In this document: in pieces, positions 17,483 to 25,408 of the stretch
Layout of the letters: each line of letters begins with the position of its first letter
Numbering within the stretch: the first letter of the stretch is position 1
Assembly: GCA_964490015.1 (NCBI GenBank)
Contig: CAZBBA010000003.1
Span: forward strand, 37,730 to 101,729
From: Perlabentimonas sp964490015
GTDB taxonomy: Bacteria; Bacteroidota; Bacteroidia; Bacteroidales; Tenuifilaceae
Length of the DNA stretch: 64,000 bases
Reading direction: 5' to 3'
Notes under the pieces: generated by a model
Told to the model about the DNA's origin: nothing
The model's input: the letters and a program-made list of their open reading frames with translations, nothing else
Databases searched by the model: none
Translations under genes and position numbers: made by a program

Positions 17483-18538
17483 TTACAGGTTCGACTTTAC
17501 AAGGAAATCGTCGAGATTTGTGCTGATGGAAAAGTGATTAGATGCTCCCGCTAAATGGTAGGTTGCCCGGCTGTAGCTAACATGGAATTTATGAAGTTTA
17601 ATGCCAATGCCCCAGCTAAAGCCAACGGTTGATACCCGTTGCTCCACCTTTAGCTCGTTTCGGCGCTGAAAATTGTAGCCGCCCCTTAGGTAAAAGTTTT
17701 TTACTGGCACAAACTCAACCCCAAGTGCCAAATGGCTAATGGCCTCGCGGCCTATTTCTTGCAATAAGGTTGGCTTGTCCTCAGCCTCGTTGCCATAAAA
17801 TGAAGTTGTGCTGGATGGTCGGTTATAGTATAGCGATGAAGTTTGAAGTTGCTGGAGGGTGCCCACAAACCGGAACGGTGCATGCCTTAACTTCTGGCTA
17901 AAGCCAGCAACAATCTCAAAGGGTAGTGGCTCCCAAGTATTGGGTGTGTAGGGTTTGAGCATGGTGCCAACATTGCGTGCAACTAATCCTGCGGAGAATA
18001 AATGCTCGTGGCTGGTGTACGAAATGCCAAGGTCGACACAAATACCAAACGATCGGTAGTTTTCGAGGTGAGAGTAGATGGGCTTCACATTTATACCAAC
18101 TGTAATCAAGCTGTCGAATGTTCGGGAGTAAATCAGATTAAGTACCATATCGGAGCCGCTGAACGAACCCGTAATTTGACCAGTTGCATCGGCCTCAATA
18201 AAGTCGCCATAACCTACATTCTGCATGGCGATGCCAAACGATCCAATGCCCTCGAAATGCCGGGTGAACGATACAAATCCATACTTAATATCGGCAAAGT
18301 AGCCTACATACGACAGCGCAAGCTGATTATTTAACTCGCTTGTAAGATGAGCAGGATTTGTGAGCACAACCCCAGGGTCGGCCTCATCGAGAGCCACCAC
18401 TTTGCTTCCCAAGGCTGCGCTGCGCGAGGTAATAGGGAGGTTTAGGAAACTGTATACGCCTTGTCCTCCCACCTGACCAAAACCAGTGAGACTAAAAATG
18501 ATAATAAACAGGAATAGGGACAGTGCTCTAATATGCAT
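17483..18538 (-). CDS. porQ: type IX secretion system protein PorQ
   Basis: The protein has 351 residues and starts at MHIRALS; the upstream TTG extension would spoil the signal peptide. The signal ends near FSLTGFGQ. The mature part begins with the conserved PorQ stretch VYSFLNLPITSRSAALG and GVVLTNPAHL, followed by beta-barrel strands. PorQ, PorV, PorU and PorZ belong to the outer-membrane attachment complex of T9SS, which cleaves the C-terminal signal of cargo and attaches it to A-LPS. The cargo-type protein further along this window would pass through this system. It is the first gene of the porQ-cmk-ispH operon. Confidence 0.88.
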   Translation of the reverse strand: MHIRALSLFLFIIIFSLTGFGQVGGQGVYSFLNLPITSRSAALGSKVVALDEADPGVVLTNPAHLTSELNNQLALSYVGYFADIKYGFVSFTRHFEGIGSFGIAMQNVGYGDFIEADATGQITGSFSGSDMVLNLIYSRTFDSLITVGINVKPIYSHLENYRSFGICVDLGISYTSHEHLFSAGLVARNVGTMLKPYTPNTWEPLPFEIVAGFSQKLRHAPFRFVGTLQQLQTSSLYYNRPSSTTSFYGNEAEDKPTLLQEIGREAISHLALGVEFVPVKNFYLRGGYNFQRRNELKVEQRVSTVGFSWGIGIKLHKFHVSYSRATYHLAGASNHFSISTNLDDFLVKSNL

Positions 18539-18573
18539 ATTTTCAGTAATGCTCAACTCACATTATTTATAAA

Positions 18574-18581
18574 CAAAACTA
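18574..18581 (-). promoter_or_regulatory. -7 element upstream of porQ
   Basis: Read on the minus strand the sequence is TAGTTTTG, a match to TAnnTTTG, 35 bases before the porQ ATG. Confidence 0.5.
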
Positions 18582-18740
18582 ACAATTGTTGGGTTTATTG
18601 CGGCTGCAAATCACGAAATAAAAACGGACGAAAACAATTCCTCTGCAAACGAGCTATAAATTGTGTGAAAAAATGCACTTTTTGCACAACATAGACAAAT
18701 GCTGATTAACTTTACCTGTAAGAAAAACAAATAATTGCAT

Positions 18741-18748
18741 TAACTTTG
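18741..18748 (+). promoter_or_regulatory. -7 element upstream of the lipid-kinase gene
   Basis: TAACTTTG fits TAnnTTTG and lies 31 bases before the GTG start of the lipid-kinase gene. Together with the porQ promoter it makes this intergenic region divergent. Confidence 0.5.
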
Positions 18749-18779
18749 CAAGCCAATAAAAATATCTGAAAATTTTGCA

Positions 18780-19664
18780 GTGGTAAGAGAGCGCGAACCA
18801 ATCCTTTTTATTGTCAACCCCTTTTCGGGGCGAGGAATCCCCAAAAATCTTTCGGATAGGATTACCAGATCGTTTCAGAACAGCCGATTTGTCCCGGTTT
18901 TGGCGTTAACCGAAAAGCCCGGCGAAGCGACTGAAGTTGCTCATACCTACCTAAAAAAGGGCGTTAACAAGATTTTTGCTGTGGGGGGCGATGGTACCGT
19001 GAACGAGGTGGCCAAAGCACTCGTTAATTCTGATGTTACCATGGGCATTATCCCTATTGGATCAGGGAATGGATTGGCTCGACATCTGCGAATCCCGCTT
19101 GATGTGACAAAGGCAGCCCGTACAATGTATAGGCAAAAAATTGCGCTAATCGATTATGGCCTTGCTAACGAGCATCCATTTTTCTGTACAGCCGGTTTAG
19201 GATTCGACGCTCAGGTTGGAGCCCGCTACGGAAATCTCACCAAACGAGGATTCCGAAACTACGTCAAAGCTACAGTATCGGAATATTTAAACTACCAACC
19301 CGGATTTTACAAACTCCGCGACAATGGATACTCCATGGAAAAGGAGGCGTTCCTTATTACAATTGCCAACGCGTCGCAGTTTGGAAACAACGCCTATATT
19401 GCCCCCGAGGCCGACATTACCGATGGGTTGCTCGATGTTACAATTATTTCACCTTTCCCCCGGTTTATGGCGCCATCAATTGGCATTAAGCTTTTTACAA
19501 AAAAGCTGGGAAAAAGTAAATATGTAGAGATGTTCAGGGTACGATCGCTGGAAATTCAGCAGCAGGAACCCAAGTACATCCATCTCGATGGTGAGCCTCA
19601 GTGGGTAAAAGAACCCATTAAGTTTTCCATAAAACCTCTAGGTCTAAAGGTTTACGTTCCCTAA
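18780..19664 (+). CDS. diacylglycerol/lipid kinase, YegS-DagK family
   Basis: A 294-residue protein with a GTG start. The catalytic domain has the GGDGT motif at 69-73 (FAVGGDGTVNEV) and the second glycine loop PIGSGNGLARHL at 92-103, followed by the beta-sandwich domain (IANASQFGNNAYIAPEA). The N-terminal INP-type motif is present as IVNPFSGRG. Members phosphorylate diacylglycerol, sphingoid bases or other lipids; in Bacteroidota, sphingolipids are possible substrates, but the sequence does not decide. The product is soluble and membrane-associated. Its stop is 10 bases from the converging YkgJ-type gene. Confidence 0.9.
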   Translation: MVREREPILFIVNPFSGRGIPKNLSDRITRSFQNSRFVPVLALTEKPGEATEVAHTYLKKGVNKIFAVGGDGTVNEVAKALVNSDVTMGIIPIGSGNGLARHLRIPLDVTKAARTMYRQKIALIDYGLANEHPFFCTAGLGFDAQVGARYGNLTKRGFRNYVKATVSEYLNYQPGFYKLRDNGYSMEKEAFLITIANASQFGNNAYIAPEADITDGLLDVTIISPFPRFMAPSIGIKLFTKKLGKSKYVEMFRVRSLEIQQQEPKYIHLDGEPQWVKEPIKFSIKPLGLKVYVP

Positions 19665-19674
19665 CTAAAATTTG

Positions 19675-20175
19675 TTAAACCTCCTTCTTAATCTTTTCAA
19701 CCACTTCGAAAACCACCGGGCAAACCGCAGTATTACGTAGAGTGATATTTAGAATTTGTTGCATTTTACGCCTGTCGGTATGTGGATACTCCCTGCAGGC
19801 CTTGGGTCTGTGCTCGTAAATTTGGCAGTAGTTATCGGGCATAAGGAATGGGCAAGGACTGGTGCGAAAAACATAATCTCCATCGGCATCGATGGTGAGG
19901 TAGCGATCGACTAGTAACGATGGTTTAATTCCAAGTCCTTTGGCCATTCTATCCACATCGCGATGCGAAATCATGGGGCTAATACTTTTGCAGCAGTTGG
20001 CACAGGTTAAGCAATCGAATCCTTCAAAAACCTCGTGGTGTGCTGAATGGAAAAGCGAATCCACCTTATCGGAATTCATCTTTTTAAGCCTTTTGAAAAA
20101 CTGGACATTCTCCTGCTTAAGCGATGCAGAAAGTTCTTTTAGCCGTCCTGGAGATATTATTTGCTTACTACTCAC
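19675..20175 (-). CDS. YkgJ-family cysteine-cluster protein
   Basis: This 166-residue protein has the cysteine pattern of the YkgJ/CxxCxxCC zinc- or iron-chelating family: C55, C58, C61 and C62 in DCLTCANCCKS, then C108 (SPCPF), C117 (NYCQIY) and C127 (KACREYP). The spacing suggests a bound metal or iron-sulfur cluster. The biochemical role is not established. Its start lies inside the end of the EamA transporter gene (8-base overlap), so the two are translationally coupled. Confidence 0.85.
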   Translation of the reverse strand: MSSKQIISPGRLKELSASLKQENVQFFKRLKKMNSDKVDSLFHSAHHEVFEGFDCLTCANCCKSISPMISHRDVDRMAKGLGIKPSLLVDRYLTIDADGDYVFRTSPCPFLMPDNYCQIYEHRPKACREYPHTDRRKMQQILNITLRNTAVCPVVFEVVEKIKKEV

Positions 20176-21079
20176 GCGAAAAAAACCTTTTTATCATCCC
20201 CTTTCGCATTTGCGAGAGGAATAGACCAAAAATAACAATTAAAATACCCAACATTTTCATCAGAGTAAGGCTCTCGCCCAGCATAAAGTATGCAAAAATT
20301 GCTGTTAACGCTGGAATAGCGTTTGTGAAAATATTGGCCTTAGAAATCCCCAAATGCTTAATGGAGTAAGTGAAAAAGATAAAAGCAAAGCTAGATGCAA
20401 ATATTCCCAGGTTCAAAAGTGGAATCACAACATCCCACGTGGGTTTTACCTGAATAAACTCTTTATAGTCGAGCACAAAAAATAAGGGAAGAAAGAAAAC
20501 GATTCCGATAAGGTTTTGGTAGGCAACTATGGAGATGGAGTTGTACTTATCGGTTAGTTTTTTGATGATTAGCGCATAGCCTAAAGCCGATACAACAGCT
20601 AGGGCAAGGAATGTTATGCCCAGCGGGTTCACATCGGAGAGGTTAAATCCCTTGTGAAAAATCACAAAGGCCACGCCTACCACCGAAACAATAATCCCCA
20701 CAAAATTCATCATGGAAATTCGCTCCTTAAGGTAGTAGTATGCTCCAATGGGACTAAAAAGTGGAATAGTTGCAATTATCACCGCGGCCAATGTCGAGGG
20801 GGTTAGGCTCACACCGTAACTCTCGCCCAAAAAATACAGGAAAGGCGACAAGAAGCTAAGCAGAATAAACGTTTTGATATCTTTTCGCTCAATCCGGTCG
20901 AGTTTACCCAACGAAGCGGTAACAATAAATAGTAGGATGCTTGATATAATAAGCCGCATTAAAACCAACGAAACTGGTTTGTAAAGTACCAGAACCTCCT
21001 TGTACCAGATAAACGAGAACGACCAGAAAACCATAGCAAAAATGGCGCTTAGGTAAACGCCAATCAACTTCTTGGACAT
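20168..21079 (-). CDS. DMT-superfamily (EamA) transporter
   Basis: A 303-residue protein with ten hydrophobic segments arranged as two repeated EamA halves. The first half contains KPVSLVLMRLIISSILL and the second ALVVSALGYALIIKKL, with glycine- and proline-rich turns such as LTPSTLAAVIIATIPLFSPI. Members export amino acids, metabolites or drugs in exchange for protons; the substrate cannot be read from sequence. It is the first gene of a two-gene unit with the cysteine-cluster protein and diverges from the M20 gene. Confidence 0.9.
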   Translation of the reverse strand: MSKKLIGVYLSAIFAMVFWSFSFIWYKEVLVLYKPVSLVLMRLIISSILLFIVTASLGKLDRIERKDIKTFILLSFLSPFLYFLGESYGVSLTPSTLAAVIIATIPLFSPIGAYYYLKERISMMNFVGIIVSVVGVAFVIFHKGFNLSDVNPLGITFLALAVVSALGYALIIKKLTDKYNSISIVAYQNLIGIVFFLPLFFVLDYKEFIQVKPTWDVVIPLLNLGIFASSFAFIFFTYSIKHLGISKANIFTNAIPALTAIFAYFMLGESLTLMKMLGILIVIFGLFLSQMRKGMIKRFFSRE

Positions 21080-21247
21080 AAGAGTTTTGTGTTGTTTGAT
21101 GATGTATTTTTAGACGAGCAAAGGTAAAAAGGTTTGAGTGAGAAGAGGCAAAAAAGTGAAAATTTCCTAAAACTCAATAATAAAAGGTGTGCGGAAAGGA
21201 TTTGCGGATCAAAATTAATAATTTTACATCCATTAAATGCACTTACC

Positions 21248-22372
21248 ATGGAAGAGCTAATTCGGCTTCGCCACGAACTACACCGAAACCCCGAACTCTC
21301 GGGGCAGGAGAGGGCCACCGCCAAACGGATAAGGTTTTACCTTAATAAGTACAGGCCTCAGGAACTTTTCACTGGCATTGCTGGGCAGGGCATGGCCGCG
21401 GTGTACAATGGAGCAGAGCCAGGGCCAACCCTGCTTTTCCGCTGCGACCTCGACGCGCTGCCAATTCACGAAACCCTCAATAGACCTCATCGCTCAGTAG
21501 TTCCAGGAGTATCGCATGTTTGCGGACACGATGGTCACATGGTAATGGTTTCGGGCATTGCCGAAATACTTTCCCAAGACCCCATTAAAAAGGGACGCGT
21601 TATCCTTTTTTACCAACCCGAGGAGGAAAATGGCCTTGGAGCTGCAAAATCTATTCAGCGCTTAAAGGAGTTAAACCTATACCCCGACTTTGCCTTTGCA
21701 ATTCATAACATGCCAAAACACCCGCTTGGAAGTCTAATCCTTGCGGAAGAAACCTTTTCGGCTGCTTCAAAAGGGCTTATCATTAAGTTAATTGGAAAAA
21801 ATTCGCATGCAGCTCATCCCGAAAAGGGTCTTAACCCAGCGCTTGCAATATCCGAGATTACCCAAGAACTTTACAATCTCCCCAACCAGAAAATATTTAA
21901 AAACTTTGTTCTGCTCACCATAATTCATATCCGATTAGGTGATGTAGCCTTTGGAACCTCGCCTGGATACGGGGAGATTATGGTTACTCTCCGCGCTTTT
22001 GCCGATGATGATATGAAACTAATCTCGGAGCAAGCTATAAATATTTCCCGTACCATTGGGGTAAAGCATGGTTTGGCCGTGGAAACGGCAATAGCCGATG
22101 ACTTTCCTGCGGCCGTTAGCGACACCAACCTCAGCAATCTTCTCAAGAAAATTGCACTGGATCAAAATCGACAAACAGTGCTCCTTCAGGAGCCCAATCG
22201 TTGGTCCGAGGATTTCGCATTTTTTACCCATGAGGGTCCGGCAATTCTGTTTGGCCTCGGTGTTGGCGAAGATGTTCCCGACTTGCATAGTCCCGATTAC
22301 GATTTTCCTGACGAAGCCATTAACCACGGTCTTAAAGTATTCGACAGCATAGTTTCGCACTACCTGCGCTGA
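21248..22372 (+). CDS. M20-family amidohydrolase
   Basis: A 374-residue protein starting at MEELIRLRHELHRNPEL, the normal beginning of the family; a longer open frame upstream adds a lysine-rich stretch unlike family members. Metal-binding and catalytic motifs are FRCDLDALPI, VCGHDGHMVMV and YQPEEENGLGA, followed by the dimerisation lid with NSHAAHPEKG. Such enzymes remove acyl or amino-acid groups from amides, as in N-acyl-amino-acid deacylases or hippurate hydrolases. The protein lacks a signal peptide and is cytoplasmic. The substrate is not identifiable. It diverges from the EamA gene. Confidence 0.9.
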   Translation: MEELIRLRHELHRNPELSGQERATAKRIRFYLNKYRPQELFTGIAGQGMAAVYNGAEPGPTLLFRCDLDALPIHETLNRPHRSVVPGVSHVCGHDGHMVMVSGIAEILSQDPIKKGRVILFYQPEEENGLGAAKSIQRLKELNLYPDFAFAIHNMPKHPLGSLILAEETFSAASKGLIIKLIGKNSHAAHPEKGLNPALAISEITQELYNLPNQKIFKNFVLLTIIHIRLGDVAFGTSPGYGEIMVTLRAFADDDMKLISEQAINISRTIGVKHGLAVETAIADDFPAAVSDTNLSNLLKKIALDQNRQTVLLQEPNRWSEDFAFFTHEGPAILFGLGVGEDVPDLHSPDYDFPDEAINHGLKVFDSIVSHYLR

Positions 22373-22402
22373 AAAACAGAGTAGTTACAGCTCAAAATGT
22401 AC

Positions 22403-22429
22403 GTTTTACGCAACATCATCGCGTAAAAC
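22403..22429. repeat. 9-bp hairpin between the amidohydrolase gene and hpt
   Basis: GTTTTACGC and GCGTAAAAC form a perfect 9-base inverted repeat around the loop AACATCATC. It may terminate the upstream gene, though no T-run follows, or act as an operator, because it ends 24 bases before the hpt -7 element. Confidence 0.5.
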
Positions 22430-22453
22430 CATTTCATTTACACATTGTTTTAG

Positions 22454-22461
22454 TACTTTTG
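22454..22461 (+). promoter_or_regulatory. -7 element upstream of hpt
   Basis: TACTTTTG fits TAnnTTTG and lies 48 bases before the hpt start codon. Confidence 0.5.
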
Positions 22462-22509
22462 TGGTTTATTTTTTTTCCAAGAACATACAAATTGTAACCT
22501 AATACGATA

Positions 22510-23046
22510 ATGAAAACCGTAAAACTTTGGGATAAGGAGTTTCGAATTAGCTATCCAGCCAGCGAGATCAAAAAGGATATCGAAGCAATGGCCTTAGCCA
22601 TTAACCAAGACATGAAGAATGAGGACAACCCCTTGTTCATCAGCGTGCTTAACGGATCATTCATTTTCACCGCCGATTTTATAAGGCTAATCGAATTCCC
22701 CTGCGAGATTTCGTTCGTAAAACTTTCATCATACGAAGGAACCGAAACAACAGGCACGGTTAATCAGCTTATCGGTTTAACCGAAAGGATTGAAGGACGA
22801 GCAGTAATTATTCTTGAAGATATTGTTGATACTGGAATTACGCTAGGGAAGCTGGTTGAAACGCTTAGTCAAGATAATCCCAAGTCCATTAAAATTGCCA
22901 CGCTACTCTTCAAGCCCGAGTCATACAAGGGAATGCTAAAAATTGATTACATTGGCCGTTCAATCCCCAACGAGTTTATTGTAGGATATGGCCTAGATTA
23001 TGACGGATTAGGCAGAAACCTCGCCGATATCTACACGCTGATGTAG
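22510..23046 (+). CDS. hpt: hypoxanthine phosphoribosyltransferase
   Basis: A 178-residue enzyme of purine salvage that joins PRPP to hypoxanthine or guanine. The PRPP-binding motif is VIILEDIVDTGITLGKL in the middle of the chain, with the two acidic residues after VIIL and the DTG loop. SVLNGSFIFTADFIR is the N-terminal conserved strand, and VGYGLDYDGLGRNL near the end holds the purine-binding aspartate region. It is followed by adk after 29 bases, forming a nucleotide-metabolism run hpt-adk-obgE. Confidence 0.93.
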   Translation: MKTVKLWDKEFRISYPASEIKKDIEAMALAINQDMKNEDNPLFISVLNGSFIFTADFIRLIEFPCEISFVKLSSYEGTETTGTVNQLIGLTERIEGRAVIILEDIVDTGITLGKLVETLSQDNPKSIKIATLLFKPESYKGMLKIDYIGRSIPNEFIVGYGLDYDGLGRNLADIYTLM

Positions 23047-23075
23047 GTGTCGTTGCCATAAAACCCCTAAAAACC

Positions 23076-23669
23076 ATGCTTAATATTGTACTATTTGGCC
23101 CTCCGGGGGCGGGAAAAGGCACCCAATCGGAACACCTAATTAGCCGATACAACCTTATGCACATCTCCACTGGAGACATTTTGCGGAATGCAATTGAGCA
23201 AAAAACTCCCCGGGGCATTCAGGCTCAGAAGTACATGAATCGTGGCGAACTAGTTCCCGATGAGTTGGTTACTGGAATTATTGGTCGACGACTTGAAGAG
23301 CATCGCGATAAAGTAAGGGGATTTATTTTCGACGGTTTTCCCCGCACAACAAATCAGGCGCTTGAACTTGACAACATGCTTGCCCAGAAGGGAACATCAA
23401 TTGCACTAATCCTTGGTCTTGAGGTAGAGCAAAACGAGTTGGTTGCTAGGATGGAGAATAGAGGAAAAATCACTGGCCGCGCCGATGACCAAAACATTGA
23501 CATTATCCAAAACCGAATCAATGTATACAATCAGGCAACTCATCCCGTGATGGAGTACTACAAGGAGCAAGGTAAATACGTTGGAATAAATGGGATGGGT
23601 ACCATCGATGAGATTTTCCAACGAATCTGCATAGTTGTCGACCAAACAATATCTGGATCTAAGCAGTAA
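23076..23669 (+). CDS. adk: adenylate kinase
   Basis: A 197-residue enzyme interconverting ATP plus AMP and two ADP. The P-loop GPPGAGKGT is at residues 8-16, then HISTGDILRNAI and the FIFDGFPRTTNQA motif that binds AMP. The lid is the short form (ARMENRGKITGRADDQN) without zinc-binding cysteines, which explains the length. It lies between hpt and obgE and is probably co-transcribed with them. Confidence 0.95.
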   Translation: MLNIVLFGPPGAGKGTQSEHLISRYNLMHISTGDILRNAIEQKTPRGIQAQKYMNRGELVPDELVTGIIGRRLEEHRDKVRGFIFDGFPRTTNQALELDNMLAQKGTSIALILGLEVEQNELVARMENRGKITGRADDQNIDIIQNRINVYNQATHPVMEYYKEQGKYVGINGMGTIDEIFQRICIVVDQTISGSKQ

Positions 23670-23711
23670 AGCACGTTAGTATTAGTAGCAAACCCACATT
23701 TTTCAAAACAC

Positions 23712-24710
23712 ATGGCCTCATCAAACTTTGTCGATTATGTAAAGATATTTTGCCGTTCCGGCAAGGGAGGCGCTGGTAGTGCGCACCTTAGGCGCGAGAA
23801 GTTTGTGGATAAAGGCGGCCCCGATGGCGGCGACGGCGGGCGTGGTGGACACGTATACCTCAAAGGTAACGACCAACTTTGGACATTAATTCACCTTAAA
23901 TATCAACGACATATTTTTGCTGGGAGTGGAGAGTCGGGCAGCAGAAATCGCAGCACCGGTGCCGATGGGAATGATGTTACCATTGAGGTTCCACTGGGTA
24001 CTATAGCCATTGATACCGAAAGCGGCGAAAGGGTTTGTGAAATTACCGAAAACGGACAGGTTGAGATTTTAATGAAAGGAGGTCGCGGCGGACTGGGCAA
24101 TTGGCACTTCCGAACTCCAACTTTGCAAACTCCACGGTTTGCCCAGCCTGGCGAGGATGGCGTTGAGGGTTGGATTATTTTGGAATTAAAAATCTTAGCC
24201 GATGTGGGTTTGGTAGGATTCCCCAATGCCGGAAAATCGACTTTGCTCTCCACTGTGACTGCAGCAAAGCCCAAAATTGCCGATTACCCCTTTACCACGT
24301 TGGTTCCCAACGTTGGCATTGTTCCCTACCGCGATCATAAATCTTTTGTAATTGCCGATATCCCCGGAATCATAGAAGGGGCGCACGAGGGCAAAGGACT
24401 TGGTATCAGATTCCTCAGGCACATTGAACGAAACTCGATGCTACTGTTTATGATACCCATCGATAGCCCCAGCATTAAGCAGGAGTACAATACATTGGTA
24501 AATGAGCTGGAACAGTTTAACCCTGAACTACTCGATAAACATCGAATATTGGCCATTACCAAATGCGATATGGCCGACAAAGAATTAAAAACTGCAATTG
24601 CAAAGGAACTCCCCGATGTGAAAAGCATTTTTATATCCTCGGTAACTGGCGAGGGCATTACAGAGCTAAAGGATATGCTTTGGAATGAGCTTAACACAGG
24701 TGAGATGTAG
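23712..24710 (+). CDS. obgE: Obg-family GTPase
   Basis: The protein has 332 residues. Residues 1-158 form the glycine-rich Obg fold (GGPDGGDGGRGG, residues 35-46). The G domain begins near 160, with the G1 loop GFPNAGKST (169-177), G2 at YPFTT, G3 DIPG (216-219) and G4 TKCD. The third domain found in some Obg proteins is missing, as in many Bacteroidota. Obg is essential in most bacteria and acts in late 50S ribosome assembly and (p)ppGpp-linked growth control. The gap of 42 bases to adk suggests one operon. Confidence 0.95.
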   Translation: MASSNFVDYVKIFCRSGKGGAGSAHLRREKFVDKGGPDGGDGGRGGHVYLKGNDQLWTLIHLKYQRHIFAGSGESGSRNRSTGADGNDVTIEVPLGTIAIDTESGERVCEITENGQVEILMKGGRGGLGNWHFRTPTLQTPRFAQPGEDGVEGWIILELKILADVGLVGFPNAGKSTLLSTVTAAKPKIADYPFTTLVPNVGIVPYRDHKSFVIADIPGIIEGAHEGKGLGIRFLRHIERNSMLLFMIPIDSPSIKQEYNTLVNELEQFNPELLDKHRILAITKCDMADKELKTAIAKELPDVKSIFISSVTGEGITELKDMLWNELNTGEM

Positions 24711-24764
24711 CCTCTCCGGTATTTTCTTAAGTAGTAGTTATTACATCCAATAAACCCAACAGAT

Positions 24765-25343
24765 ATGATAGAAACTCTACAAAGCCTCGATACACAGCTT
24801 TTTCTGTTTCTAAACGGAATTCACTCCTCGTTCTGGGATCCCATTATGATATTCTTCTCGGGCAAGCTAACCTGGCTTCCATTTTACCTTGCCATTGTTT
24901 TCTTTATGTACATCAAATTTGGGTGGCGTTTGGTTTGGCCCCTACTAGCTGTTGCGCTTGTGGTTACTCTGGCCGATCAAACATCCGTGCACCTATTCAA
25001 GAATGTGTTCGAGAGGCTTCGCCCTTGCCATAATCCCGAGATTAAGGAGTTAATTCATCTGGCCACAGGCCGATGCGCTGGTGGGCGTTTTGGATTTGTA
25101 TCGTCGCATGCGGCCAACACGTTTGGTGTTGCTGTTTTTTTAAGTCAACTATTTCGCATTCGCTGGTTTACCATATTCATACTGATATGGGCTGCAGCAG
25201 TTTCTTACAGCCGAATATACCTAGGCGTACATTACCCGGCCGATATTATTGTAGGTGGAATGTTAGGGACTATTTGCGGTTATATAATCTGGGCATTGCT
25301 CGCATACATCAATCGGGTTAAAGGGATTTTGAAACCCAAATAA
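24765..25343 (+). CDS. PAP2-family membrane phosphatase
   Basis: A 192-residue protein with five or six transmembrane segments and all three PAP2 motifs: KNVFERLRPC, SSHAANTFG and SRIYLGVHYPADIIVG, with the catalytic histidines in the last two. The family includes undecaprenyl-diphosphate, phosphatidylglycerophosphate and lipid A phosphatases acting on the outer face of the inner membrane. The exact substrate is undecided. It is 54 bases after obgE on the same strand and converges on the histidine-kinase gene. Confidence 0.92.
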   Translation: MIETLQSLDTQLFLFLNGIHSSFWDPIMIFFSGKLTWLPFYLAIVFFMYIKFGWRLVWPLLAVALVVTLADQTSVHLFKNVFERLRPCHNPEIKELIHLATGRCAGGRFGFVSSHAANTFGVAVFLSQLFRIRWFTIFILIWAAAVSYSRIYLGVHYPADIIVGGMLGTICGYIIWALLAYINRVKGILKPK

Positions 25344-25408
25344 ACTTTTTTTTATCGGAGGTTTTATAAATTGGCGATAAAATAGTGAATGCTCTATAAA
25401 TAGACGAG